19,711 nucleotides of DNA from Archangium sp. GTDB lineage: Bacteria > Myxococcota > Myxococcia > Myxococcales > Myxococcaceae. Numbering within the stretch: position 1 is the stretch's first letter; every line of letters starts with the position of its first letter. Position numbers and translations under genes: made by a program. Under the pieces are notes generated by a model. The model saw only the letters and a list, made by a program, of their open reading frames with translations. It searched no databases and was not told the origin of the DNA. Shown here piece after piece: positions 7,620-15,188 of the stretch. The stretch is taken from the NCBI GenBank assembly GCA_016793585.1, contig JAEUJR010001184.1:1-19711 (forward strand), written 5' to 3'.

Positions 7620-10226
7620 TCACTGCACCTCGTCGCAGCCGATGTCGGGCGTGGTGTTCGTCGGCGAGGGCCGGCGATCGCCATCGATGTCATCGCCGGG
7701 AGCGCCGGCGGCCGTGCCTGCGCCGCGCATCGGCGACAGCGCCGTCAGCCTGAAGTTCAACCCGAAGACCGGGTCGTTCGAGAGGTTGTTCTGCGAGCTC
7801 ACGCCACCGCCATTGAGCGCGTTGATCTGCCCGGCGCTGTTGAGCGTGGTGGTGCCCTCGTTCTGGTACAGCGGCGCCATGCCGGTGATGGAGGGGCCGG
7901 TCCAGAAGTCGTTGTTCTCGAGCACCGCCGGGTCGGTCGTGGAGTCACCCTCGACGAAGGCGAAACGAACGTTGGCGAGGCCGAGCGCGGTGATGATGTT
8001 GTTGCGGTAGCTGCCGCGCGGCTGCGACACCATGATCGACGGCAGCGCCGAACGAATCGCGACGCCGACGATGAGCTGGTTCATGGTGCCGCCCGAGAGG
8101 CCGGCGACGGGCACGAACGTGTTGCTGTGCACGTCGGGCGCCGGAATGCTCAGGTCGCCGGTGCGCTGGGCGTTGACCTGCTCGAAGGCCGTCACCGCCG
8201 AGCACGTGCCGCCCTGCACCAGGTTGTTCTCGACGCGCGAGGCCGAGCCCTCGAGCCGCAGGCCGAAGAGCGCCGGCGAGCCGCTGCCCTGGTTCGAGCA
8301 CGAGTTGGTGTCACCGCCGAAGGTGTTGCGGGCCAGCCGCGGCGACGACTGCGTGATGAGCCCGTGCACCACGAGACGCGAGTCTTGCCCCGAGATGGCC
8401 GTGTTGCTCATCACCTCGCTGCACGAGCCGGCGCACGACGCGGTGCCGCTGGCGCAGTTGCCGATGCAGGCCAGGCCGACCGACGCGGCCTGACCCCGGC
8501 CTGCGGTGATGGAGCGGTTGTTCGCCACCCGGCACGGTGCGTTGCGGCCCGCGGTGCCATTCACCAGCTCGTGGGTGCACAGCACGCCCGCCGCCGTCTG
8601 CGGCACGATGACCACCGCGTTGCTGCCCGTGACGTTGTTGTTGTCGATGTTCAGCGCGCACCCGTCATTCGAGATGACGCCGGCGACGTAGCTGCTCGTG
8701 CCCTGCGCGACGCCGCCCTGCACCACGCTGCCCGTGAGCCTTGGCGCGGTCGAGCCGGGCGCGATGGCCGGGCAGCTCGAGAAGCTGACGCCCACCGACG
8801 CGTTCGGCGGGTTCAGCCCGTTGGGAACGCCGGTGCAGCCGCGCGCCTCGACCGTGTCGACGACGACGCCCGCCGAGTCTCCGGTGCTCGAGAGACCGGC
8901 GCACGCCCCCTGCGACGCGAGGCCCGACGCCAGCGTCGAGCTGCGAATGGTGGTGCCGCGGCCGTTCGAGAGGAAGACGCCGACGCTGACCGCCGTCGCG
9001 CCGCTCGTGTTGCCGCCGGTGGCGTTGACGAACTCGAGTTCAGCCGACGCTCCCGACACCGAGATGCCGATGGAGTTCGTCGTGGCGGGCCCGGCCGTCA
9101 CGACCGAGCGGTTGCCCGTCGACACGCCCGCGATGCGCGGGAACGCGACCGACGTGGGTGAGCCGCTCGTCGACACCGCGATGCCTGCCGCCGTGGTGGG
9201 TGGAGGCAGCGCCGCGCTGGGCACCTCGACCTGCACGTCGAGAATGGTGGGCGAGGCGTCGATGATGGAGATGGCCGCGACGGCGGTGGCTCCGGCGACC
9301 GCGCCCGAGCTTCTGACGAGCAGGCCGTCGAGGCCCGACGACCGACCCGCGCCCGCCGCGAACGTCACGCCAGACGCGAACAGGTTCAGCAGGTTGGTGC
9401 GGTTGCCGGTGCGAGACCAGCTGAACGCGCCGTTCACGACCCACCGGCCCTGCACCACGACGCCCGCGGGGATGACGAGGTTCTCGGCGTAGGTGGTGGC
9501 GACGCCGTTCGCCGAACCCACGAAGACGGTGGGGCGGCCGAGCAGCTGCGCCACTGCGATGCCACGGCCGATGGTGCGGAAGGGGCTGTTCTGTGCGCCG
9601 GTGTTGGTGTCGGCAGAGCCCGCGCAGGACACGCACACGTACGTGTCGACGGGACCGCCCGAGCCACCCGCGGTGCCGCCGCCGATGGAGCCACCCGCCG
9701 CGCCACCGCCGATGGAGCCACCCGCCGTTCCACCGCCGATGGAGCCACCCGCCGTACCGCCGCCGATGACGAGGCCGCCCGCCGTGCCGCCGCCGATGAC
9801 GAGGCCGCCCGCCGTACCGCCGCCGATGACGAGGCCGCCGGCCGTGCCGCCGCCGATGACGAGGCCGCCGGCCGTTCCACCGCCGATGGCTCCGCCTGCC
9901 GTCCCGCCCGCAGTCGCCGAGCCACCCGCGTCGCCGCCCGCCATGCCACCTGCATCACCGCCGCCGATGGCTCCGCCTGCCGTTCCGCCCGCCGTCGTTG
10001 AGCCGCCTGCTGCGCCGCCCGCCGTCATCGAGCCGCCAGCCGCGCCGCCCGCCGTCGTGGAGCCGCCCGCTGCTCCACCTGCCGTCGAGCCACCGCCCGT
10101 TCCCGACGTACCGCCCGCGAAGCCAGCGTCGACGCCGCCGTCCACGTCTTCGGGCACCACGACGTTGCACTCGCAGCCGACGACGAACAGTGACGCACAG
10201 CAAATCCAGCCGAGCAGGCGCTTCAT
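7620..10226 (-). CDS. Secreted lipoprotein with Gly-rich repeats and DUF1565/beta-helix domain
   Basis: The 868-residue protein starts with a lipoprotein signal (MKRLLGWICC... FVVGC, acylated Cys predicted at 18). Residues about 35-190 are a low-complexity linker of Gly/Ala/Thr repeats, including four 'GGLVIGGGTA' and several 'GGSIGGGTA' units. From about residue 192 a folded domain begins with 'DTYVCVSCAGSADTNTGAQ' and 'NSPFRTIGRGIAVA'. This is the pattern of DUF1565 and right-handed parallel beta-helix proteins, in which the number of residues between turns repeats with Asn-rich rungs. The C-terminus ('DIDGDRRPSP...PDIGCDEVQ') is the common closing motif of such secreted repeat proteins. 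A surface or extracellular role (polysaccharide or matrix binding) is likely but unproven. The start is supported by a GAGG eight bases upstream. It lies 161 bp downstream of the Rieske gene on the same strand and could be read through from it. Confidence 0.82.
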   Translation of the reverse strand: MKRLLGWICCASLFVVGCECNVVVPEDVDGGVDAGFAGGTSGTGGGSTAGGAAGGSTTAGGAAGGSMTAGGAAGGSTTAGGTAGGAIGGGDAGGMAGGDAGGSATAGGTAGGAIGGGTAGGLVIGGGTAGGLVIGGGTAGGLVIGGGTAGGLVIGGGTAGGSIGGGTAGGSIGGGAAGGSIGGGTAGGSGGPVDTYVCVSCAGSADTNTGAQNSPFRTIGRGIAVAQLLGRPTVFVGSANGVATTYAENLVIPAGVVVQGRWVVNGAFSWSRTGNRTNLLNLFASGVTFAAGAGRSSGLDGLLVRSSGAVAGATAVAAISIIDASPTILDVQVEVPSAALPPPTTAAGIAVSTSGSPTSVAFPRIAGVSTGNRSVVTAGPATTNSIGISVSGASAELEFVNATGGNTSGATAVSVGVFLSNGRGTTIRSSTLASGLASQGACAGLSSTGDSAGVVVDTVEARGCTGVPNGLNPPNASVGVSFSSCPAIAPGSTAPRLTGSVVQGGVAQGTSSYVAGVISNDGCALNIDNNNVTGSNAVVIVPQTAAGVLCTHELVNGTAGRNAPCRVANNRSITAGRGQAASVGLACIGNCASGTASCAGSCSEVMSNTAISGQDSRLVVHGLITQSSPRLARNTFGGDTNSCSNQGSGSPALFGLRLEGSASRVENNLVQGGTCSAVTAFEQVNAQRTGDLSIPAPDVHSNTFVPVAGLSGGTMNQLIVGVAIRSALPSIMVSQPRGSYRNNIITALGLANVRFAFVEGDSTTDPAVLENNDFWTGPSITGMAPLYQNEGTTTLNSAGQINALNGGGVSSQNNLSNDPVFGLNFRLTALSPMRGAGTAAGAPGDDIDGDRRPSPTNTTPDIGCDEVQ
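9670..9870 (-). repeat. In-frame tandem repeats coding the lipoprotein linker
   Basis: Three 27-bp units (9670-9750, coding GGSIGGG plus Ala or Thr) are followed by four 30-bp units (9751-9780, 9781-9810, 9811-9840, 9841-9870; coding GGLVIGGGTA). The copies differ only at a few bases, mostly silent (for example a/g or c/g at third positions). Unit lengths are multiples of three, so copy-number change would alter linker length without a frameshift. Less regular Gly/Ala-rich units continue to about 10110. Confidence 0.85.
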
Positions 10227-10387
10227 GCAGACGACCTCGAATGGGAGGAAATGAGACCCCGAAACGACAGGCGCATGAGCATGCCACGGACCACGACGAC
10301 TCCTCAGTGGAAGCGGGCACTTCGCACACGCCGACGCGGGCGGTCACCGGCAGGGTTGTCAGCGGGTCTGCAACCGATGCGGGGTGA

Positions 10388-10834
10388 TCAGCGCTCGAGC
10401 AGCAGCGTCTCTCCCTCGCGAACGACCCGGAAGGCCCGCAGCGCTCGCGTCGCCGGGCCCTGCAGCACCGCTCCATCGAGCGCGAAGCGGCTGCCGTGGC
10501 AGGGGCAATACAGCTCGTTCTCGCGCGCCTCGACGTCGCAGGCGCCGTGCGTGCACACCCGCCAGACCGCGGTGAAGCAGCCGTTCATCAGGTGCAGCAC
10601 CCAGACGTTCAGCAGCACGTCGGGGCGTTCGACGAGCGCGGCGCCGCCCGGCGTTCGCAGCGCTGGCACGTCGCTCAGCTCGATGCGCACCTGACTCGCG
10701 CCGGGCGTGGGCGCGTCGCTGCAGCTGATCACCTCGCCGGCATCGACGGAGCCATCGGCCACCTCACGCCCCTGCGGCCCGCACGCCGCGAGCGCGAGCC
10801 CACCGGCGACGACACACCGGCGGGAGCACGTCAC
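10388..10834 (-). CDS. Tat-exported Rieske [2Fe-2S] lipoprotein
   Basis: This short protein (148 residues) has a complete Rieske cluster site: C94-T-H96-G-A-C99 and C110-P-C112-H113-G-S. By family knowledge C94, H96, C110 and H113 bind the 2Fe-2S cluster and C99/C112 form the stabilising disulfide. The N-terminus 'CSRRCVVAGGLALAAC' combines a twin-arginine motif with a lipobox ending at C18, which fits export of a folded cofactor protein and then lipid anchoring. The GTG start lies in a GTGA overlap (10831-10834) with the stop of the gene before it, so the two are translationally coupled. There is no cytochrome b or oxygenase gene nearby, so a bc1 or dioxygenase assignment is not supported. 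It is the last coupled gene behind the B12 riboswitch; its redox partner is unknown. Confidence 0.9.
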   Translation of the reverse strand: MTCSRRCVVAGGLALAACGPQGREVADGSVDAGEVISCSDAPTPGASQVRIELSDVPALRTPGGAALVERPDVLLNVWVLHLMNGCFTAVWRVCTHGACDVEARENELYCPCHGSRFALDGAVLQGPATRALRAFRVVREGETLLLER

Positions 10835-11661
10835 GGCGCACCGCCATCGACGAGCCGCGCGTTCACCACGGCCACCGCGTCGAGGTCGAAGCCGCCACCC
10901 GGAGGGCCGTAGAAGCGGTTCTTGCCCGAGTCGCGAATGCGCATGAAGCGGGCGCGCGAGAGGCCGACGAGCGAGAGGTCGAAGCCATCTCCGCCGGCGA
11001 CGCGCGGGTCGGTGGCCGAAATACCCATCGCCGGGTTGCCGAAGACGACGTGCGCACCTGCACAGCCGGGGAAGCCTGCGTCGACGTCATCGGCCGCACA
11101 GGCGAACTCCCTCCAGTCGACGCCGTCGTCGCTGACCGCCACCACGCCGGTCTCGAAGAAGGTGCCGAACGGGTTCTCGAAGACGAGCAGGTCGACGCCC
11201 GGCCCATCGACGGCGACGAGGTCGGTGAACTCGAGCACGATGACGCCGTCGCGCCCGAGCGAGAGCACGTCGAGCGAGCCGCTGCTCTCACCACCACCCT
11301 GCGGCGGCCCGAGCACCACGTCGGGGAAGCGGTCTTGCCCGAAGCCGGCGCCGTCACCTGGTGTGATGCTCACCACGCGATCGGCCCACGGGTCGGGCAG
11401 GCGCACGCCGGCATCGGCTGCGCCCCCATCGACCGCGCCCGCATCGACGGCCACGCTCGCGTCGGGGCCATCGGGTGCAGCGCCTCCGTCGACCTGCATG
11501 ACCGAGGCACCACACCCACACCAGGCCAGCGCGAGCAGGGCGAACGTGTGTCTCGCGGTTCCCCCGCTCGACTTCGCCGTCGCCAGCCGACGTCGCCGCG
11601 GCGCGGTTCGACCCATCGATGGAGCCGCTGCTCTTCTGGCTCGTCGTGGAGTTCGTCTCAC
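10831..11661 (-). CDS. Secreted surface protein with 'LVFEN' domain
   Basis: A signal-like hydrophobic stretch ('TFALLALAWCGCG') is followed by an Asp/Gly/Ala linker and a beta-rich domain. That domain carries 'DLLVFENPFG', 'VAVSDDGVDWREFAC', 'GGDGFDLSLVGL', 'ARFMRIRDSG' and 'GGGFDLDAVAVVNA'. I recognise this order from bacterial proteins annotated 'cell surface protein'; their ligand is not established to my knowledge. GTG at 11661 forms a GTGA overlap with the upstream stop, the same junction type as on its other side, and is used here. An in-frame ATG at 11616 would give a shorter, more normal signal peptide. The lipobox (WCGC) is poor, so lipidation is uncertain. It is the middle gene of the coupled trio behind the riboswitch. 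Confidence 0.75.
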   Translation of the reverse strand: MRRTPRRARRAAAPSMGRTAPRRRRLATAKSSGGTARHTFALLALAWCGCGASVMQVDGGAAPDGPDASVAVDAGAVDGGAADAGVRLPDPWADRVVSITPGDGAGFGQDRFPDVVLGPPQGGGESSGSLDVLSLGRDGVIVLEFTDLVAVDGPGVDLLVFENPFGTFFETGVVAVSDDGVDWREFACAADDVDAGFPGCAGAHVVFGNPAMGISATDPRVAGGDGFDLSLVGLSRARFMRIRDSGKNRFYGPPGGGFDLDAVAVVNARLVDGGAP

Positions 11662-13031
11662 GGCGCGAGCTTCACCAGGCGGCGGCCCTGGCGGTCATCG
11701 AGGCCGACGTACAGGTCGTTGCCCGCGCCGATGGCGGTGAAGACGCGGGTGCACCGCAGGGCGCCGTTCTCGAGCAACGTCACCGGCGCTCCGACCGTCA
11801 CCGTCTGCACGCCCGAACCCGCGAGCGTGAGGGGAATGCGCTCGACGCGCACGGTGAACGGCGTGAACGAGGCGTCATAGCCGCCGCGCACCACCACGGC
11901 GTCGTTCTGCAGCGTCGTCAGCGCGGCGACCTCGTCTCCCTCCGCGACGATTGGCGCATCGGCCGCGACGTAGGTGAACGACGCGCCGCTCGCGATGGGG
12001 CCCAGGTACGTCGAGGGCGCGATGGCGCGGGCCACGTTGCTGAAGTCGGCGCGCGCGTTGCCGGCGACGAGCACGCCGTTGGCGGTGACGGTGGTGTACC
12101 CGCTGCCACCGAACGCATCGGGGAAGGTGGCGAGCAGCGCGGTCTGCGAAGGCGAACCCGGGCGCAGCGCGAAGAGGCCATTGCCCGTCGCCGAACCCAG
12201 GCCCGTGCCGTTGACGATGAAGGCGCCGCTCGAGAGGCCCGCCGAGGTGTAGTTGCCCGGAGCGCTCACGTACTCCACACCACCATCTTCGGGCTGCACG
12301 AGCGCGACGACGCCGGGGAAGCCGGCGCCCGACTTCGTGTAGCCGGTGAGCAGCTGCTGGCCGTTCGACGCGATGGTGCCGCCGAGGAAGGTGCCGGCGT
12401 CACGGTCGGCCGCGGCGCGCACGTCGACGATGGCGGGGCCGAGGGCGAGCGTCGGGAGCGTGCCGAGCTGCCGCAGCTGGCGGTCGGTGGTGACGGTGAA
12501 GAGCACGCCGTTGTGCAGCCCGAGCGCCGAGGTGCCCGCAGGCAACGCGCCCGAGTTGGCGACCGTCGTCGTGCCCGCGAGCGAGAAGGTTCCGAGCACG
12601 GGGTCGAGCGTCGCCGTGGCGCACGAGACGCCCGCGTCCACCGCTCCACCCGCGCTGCCGCCAGCCGCGCTGCCGCCACCCGCGCTCCCGCCAGCCGCCG
12701 CGCTCCCGCCAGCCGCTGCGCTGCCGCCAGCCGCTGCGCTCCCGCCAGCCGCTGCGCTCCCGCCAGCCGCTGCGCTCCCGCCAGCCGAGCCACCGCCCGA
12801 CGCCACCGCGCGGCACTCGTTCATCTGACACGTCGTCGCGCCGGGGCAGACCGCGCAGGCCGCGCCGCTGATGCCGCACGCGCTGTTCACGTCACCGCTC
12901 GCGCAGAAGCCGCCTTCGGTGCAGCACCCGCTCGCGCAGTTCTGCGGCGTACACCGCTGGCTCTGCGGCTGCGGGCAGCCCGTCAACACCACCAGCACAC
13001 TCGTCATCATCAACCACGTCTTCGTCGACAT
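11658..13031 (-). CDS. Lipoprotein with 10-Cys module, repeat linker and propeller-like domain
   Basis: The predicted protein has 457 residues. The lipoprotein signal (MSTKTWLMMTSVLVVLTGC) predicts acylation at C19. A compact module holds ten cysteines (27, 32, 36, 37, 43, 52, 59, 62, 68, 73), with the 'CASGCC' core seen in other myxobacterial lipoproteins. A (GGSAAA)n linker follows (about 80-125). The remaining ~330 residues have short beta strands with recurring 'G..L....NG..LF.V' and 'ANGVLVAG' segments, which resembles a beta-propeller, but I cannot prove the fold. ATG at 13031 is chosen because GGAGG lies four bases upstream and the signal starts there; the longer upstream frame crosses the riboswitch leader and is not coding. 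This is the first gene after the cobalamin riboswitch. A role in B12 binding, as for Bacteroides BtuG, is inference. Its stop overlaps the next gene (11658-11661). Confidence 0.82.
   Translation of the reverse strand: MSTKTWLMMTSVLVVLTGCPQPQSQRCTPQNCASGCCTEGGFCASGDVNSACGISGAACAVCPGATTCQMNECRAVASGGGSAGGSAAAGGSAAAGGSAAAGGSAAAGGSAAAGGSAGGGSAAGGSAGGAVDAGVSCATATLDPVLGTFSLAGTTTVANSGALPAGTSALGLHNGVLFTVTTDRQLRQLGTLPTLALGPAIVDVRAAADRDAGTFLGGTIASNGQQLLTGYTKSGAGFPGVVALVQPEDGGVEYVSAPGNYTSAGLSSGAFIVNGTGLGSATGNGLFALRPGSPSQTALLATFPDAFGGSGYTTVTANGVLVAGNARADFSNVARAIAPSTYLGPIASGASFTYVAADAPIVAEGDEVAALTTLQNDAVVVRGGYDASFTPFTVRVERIPLTLAGSGVQTVTVGAPVTLLENGALRCTRVFTAIGAGNDLYVGLDDRQGRRLVKLAP
12694..12783 (-). repeat. 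18-bp tandem repeat (GGSAAA linker)
   Basis: Five nearly identical 18-bp copies (12694-12711, 12712-12729, 12730-12747, 12748-12765, 12766-12783) code the GGSAAA linker of the Cys-module lipoprotein. The last three copies are identical and the others differ by one base each, which suggests recent copy-number change. The flanking bases (12650-12693) hold shorter degenerate copies. Confidence 0.88.
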
Positions 13032-13148
13032 CGTTCCTCCGGCGGGAGCCCCCTCGGACTCCACGTGCTCGAAAGGGCGTGACGCGACAGACGTCTCGAC
13101 AGGCACACGTACCCGGAAGGGCGCACGCGCAGAACGACGGTGCCGGTC

Positions 13149-13239
13149 GACCTGTCCGCCGCGCTCCCCTCGGAGCGAGATGGGACTGCTGTTCCCGAAG
13201 GGTCCTCCACGATGGAGGGCCTTCAGGGCCGGACAGGTC
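13149..13239 (-). promoter_or_regulatory. Possible riboswitch expression platform (10-bp inverted repeat)
   Basis: A perfect 10-bp inverted repeat pairs 13149-13158 (+ strand gacctgtccg) with 13230-13239 (cggacaggtc). The second arm is the conserved 3' end of the aptamer ('GACCTG' on the - strand), so forming this helix would compete with the aptamer's closing stem. Between the arms lie three small hairpins: 13162-13177 (6 bp), 13204-13218 (6 bp, 3-base loop) and 13218-13230 (4 bp). No U-tract follows, so a classical intrinsic terminator is not visible; control by translation or Rho is more likely. That switching role is inference. Confidence 0.5.
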
Positions 13240-13400
13240 TTCGGACTCACAGACACGGCTCGCTTCGAGCCACCTACTCACCGTCGCTTCCCAGGCTCGG
13301 TATCAGCCCAGTGCTTCGTGACGGCTTTCGTTTCTGTTCACCGCTGCGGGGCAGCCCCGGACTCACACCGGGTTCCCTTGACCGACGCGCGCGGCCTTAC
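13225..13400 (-). promoter_or_regulatory. Cobalamin (B12) riboswitch aptamer
   Basis: Read on the - strand, this stretch has the conserved elements of the cobalamin riboswitch in order. These are 'AAGGGAACCCGGTG' (13380-13367), 'GAGTCCGGGGCTGCCCCGC' with 'AGCGGTGA' (about 13364-13338), 'GCTGATACCGAGCC' (about 13307-13294), and the closing 'GAGTCCGAAGACCTG' (about 13248-13234). The GGGGCTGCCCCGC hairpin, the AGCGGT element and the 'CCGAAGACCTG' end closely match the E. coli btuB leader, as I know it. The 5' limit is approximate because the P1 partner strand is not certain. It starts about 46 bases after the stop of the MYXO-CTERM-like gene and lies about 190 bases before the lipoprotein start at 13031, so the controlled unit should be 13031 down to 10388. 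By family knowledge, adenosylcobalamin or methylcobalamin binding normally lowers expression. Confidence 0.92.
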
Positions 13401-13445
13401 GTCGGCTGCACACGCCCGGGCAATCACAAACGCCTGTGACGAACG

Positions 13446-13742
13446 TCACCTGCGGCGGCTGATCAACACGAGCCCCGCAGCGAGCGGCAGCAACGACACC
13501 GCGAGCCCGCCGCCACAGCCACCGGCGTTGCGAATCGGCGTCGGCACACAGCGGCCGTTGGTGCACGACATGCCGCGGTCGCAGTCACGGGCCGACAGAC
13601 ACGGGTCGCGCATGTCGTTCTCTTCTGACGTCATGTCGGCGCCGCCCATGCCCGCCGAGCCATCGGGAATCGACGCGTCGAAGGCCGTCTGCGCGAGCGC
13701 TGGAGCCGCCACCAACAGCAGAGAGAGGATCAGACGACGCAT
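13446..13742 (-). CDS. Small secreted protein with MYXO-CTERM-like anchor
   Basis: The 98-residue protein has a Sec signal peptide (1-18, ending APALAQ). A short acidic stretch follows, then a small Cys motif (C48, C54, C60, C65) of the 'CLSARDCDRGMSCTNGRC' kind found in many myxobacterial secreted proteins. The C-terminus has 'GGCGGG' (C76), a hydrophobic helix (about 79-93) and a final SRRR. This Cys-Gly, helix, Arg tail order is the MYXO-CTERM sorting signal, which in the family is thought to direct surface anchoring. The start is supported by GGAGG nine bases upstream of ATG at 13742. It is divergent from the receiver-DUF4388 gene (96 bp between starts). It lies upstream of the riboswitch and so is not expected to be controlled by it. 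Confidence 0.75.
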   Translation of the reverse strand: MRRLILSLLLVAAPALAQTAFDASIPDGSAGMGGADMTSEENDMRDPCLSARDCDRGMSCTNGRCVPTPIRNAGGCGGGLAVSLLPLAAGLVLISRRR

Positions 13743-13838
13743 CGTGCAACCGCCTCCGAGAGAACCGGCAGCCTACACGCGTTCGACGTGGATTGTGGAT
13801 CGCACGAGCGCGCGCCGAGCGGTATAAGAGCGCTCCGC

Positions 13839-15188
13839 ATGGCGCCCACCATTCTCGTCGTCGACGACAACAAGGAGCTGGTGGCGCTCCTCACTTCGCT
13901 CTTCGAAGAGGCGGGCTACACCGTCGTCGGCGCGAACAAGGGCCGGCCCGCGGTCGAGCTGGGCAAGACCGAGCCCGTGCAGCTCGCGCTCATCGACATG
14001 CTGTTGCCCGACATGATGGGCTACCACGTCGCCGAGGGCCTGCAGGCCGCGCGGCCCGAGCTCAAGCTCGTGTTCATGACCGGCGTGTTCAAGGGCGCGC
14101 GGCACTCGAAAGAGGCGCTCGAGCGCTTCCCCGGAGCGTTGTTCGTCGAGAAGCCCTTCGACGCCAAGAAGCTGCGTGAGACGGTGCGCGGGCTGGTGCC
14201 GACCGAGGCGGGCTCCGACACGCCTGCGCCCGCCGAAGCGCCTGCCGAGTTCGACGTCTCGCTCGACATCGACGTCGAAGACGAAGAGCAGGACGAGATG
14301 GAGCTCACCGGCCGCATCAAGGTGACGGGTGGCGGCAACATCACCGCCGAGCTCTCGGGCGCCTCGCTCACTGCCGGCAAACCGCTGAAGGGCGCCATTC
14401 CCGGCAGCCGGCCCACCAGCACCTCGGGCGTGCACGCCGTGCCGCCGCCTCCGCCACCCGACGCGACCGAGCCCAGCGTTCGTGCCGCGCGTCAGGGCGA
14501 GCTGCGCGACAACCTGCCTGGCCTCATCACCGCCTTCTACCTCTCGAAAGAGACGGGCGAGCTCTCGTGCAAGAAGGGCAAGGTGAAGAAGGTCGTCTAT
14601 TTCGAGGCGGGGCAGCCGGTGTTCGCGCTGTCGAACCTCGCCGCCGACCGCTTCGGCCAGTTCCTCGTGCGCGTGGGGAAGATCAAGCCCGAGCAGCTCG
14701 ACGACGTGGCGGTGGTGGCGCAGCAGACCAACCGCCGCACCGGAGACGTGCTCGTCGAGCGCGGCCTGCTCAAGGACACCGAGCGGCTCTATTACGTGGG
14801 CCAGCAGGTGAAGAGCATCATCTACAGCCTCTTCGGCTGGGAAGAAGGCCAGTTCGTGCTGACGTTCCGCGAGAAGGCGCGCGCCGAGAGCATCAAGCTC
14901 GACGTCTTCCCCGGCAACCTCATCACCCGCGGCATCAAGAAGCTCTACAAGCCCGAGCGCATCGCGCGTCTGGTGCGGCCCGAAGAGCGGTTGATGCCCA
15001 GCCCGCAGCCGCCCTACCAGCTCAACGAAATCGAGCTCGAGAAGTGGGAGGCGATGTTGCTCGCTCGCCTCGATGGAACCCGGACGAACGCGGAGATCAT
15101 CGCGCTCGCCGGCCGGCCCGAGCATCAGGTGCGGGCCTTCCTCGCGGCGCTGCTCGGCCTCGAGGTGTTGGTGAAGCGCGAGACCTGA
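13839..15188 (+). CDS. Response regulator: receiver domain plus DUF4388
   Basis: The predicted protein has 449 residues. The receiver domain (1-120) has all key residues: acidic pair D9/D10, phosphoacceptor D53 in 'ALIDMLLPDMMG', T81 and K105 in 'VEKPFD'. A linker (about 120-215) is acidic ('DIDVEDEEQDEMEL') and then Pro-rich. From about residue 219 ('GELRDNLPGLITAFYLSKE') to about 320 lies a DUF4388-type domain, common in Myxococcota and Deltaproteobacteria regulators, with 'KGKVKKVVYFEAGQPVFALS' near its centre. A C-terminal helical part (about 395-449) may be winged-helix-like. There is no obvious DNA-binding domain, so output is probably by protein contact. ATG at 13839 begins right at the receiver strand; an in-frame upstream extension is unlikely. 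A 'tataag' at 13823-13828 could be a -10 box or part of a weak SD (aagag). No partner kinase is present. Confidence 0.88.
   Translation: MAPTILVVDDNKELVALLTSLFEEAGYTVVGANKGRPAVELGKTEPVQLALIDMLLPDMMGYHVAEGLQAARPELKLVFMTGVFKGARHSKEALERFPGALFVEKPFDAKKLRETVRGLVPTEAGSDTPAPAEAPAEFDVSLDIDVEDEEQDEMELTGRIKVTGGGNITAELSGASLTAGKPLKGAIPGSRPTSTSGVHAVPPPPPPDATEPSVRAARQGELRDNLPGLITAFYLSKETGELSCKKGKVKKVVYFEAGQPVFALSNLAADRFGQFLVRVGKIKPEQLDDVAVVAQQTNRRTGDVLVERGLLKDTERLYYVGQQVKSIIYSLFGWEEGQFVLTFREKARAESIKLDVFPGNLITRGIKKLYKPERIARLVRPEERLMPSPQPPYQLNEIELEKWEAMLLARLDGTRTNAEIIALAGRPEHQVRAFLAALLGLEVLVKRET

Noticed and set aside
9660..10110. Repeat block as a CRISPR array
   Set aside because: Units are contiguous, in frame and lack unique spacers; they code a Gly-rich linker.
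9493..10254. Long + strand Pro-rich frame opposite the repeat linker
   Set aside because: It is the antisense of the Gly-rich repeat linker; GGT/GGC codons read as Pro on the other strand. No ribosome site or folded domain, while the - strand gene has a signal peptide and a recognisable domain.
10227..10387. ggttg/caacc hairpin between the Rieske gene and the beta-helix lipoprotein as terminator
   Set aside because: Five pairs with a 12-base loop and no T-tract on the - strand; read-through cannot be excluded, so no terminator is called.
13032..13256. N-terminal extension of the riboswitch-led lipoprotein to a start at 13256
   Set aside because: It would translate the riboswitch leader and hide the lipoprotein signal; the ATG at 13031 has GGAGG four bases upstream and a proper signal peptide.
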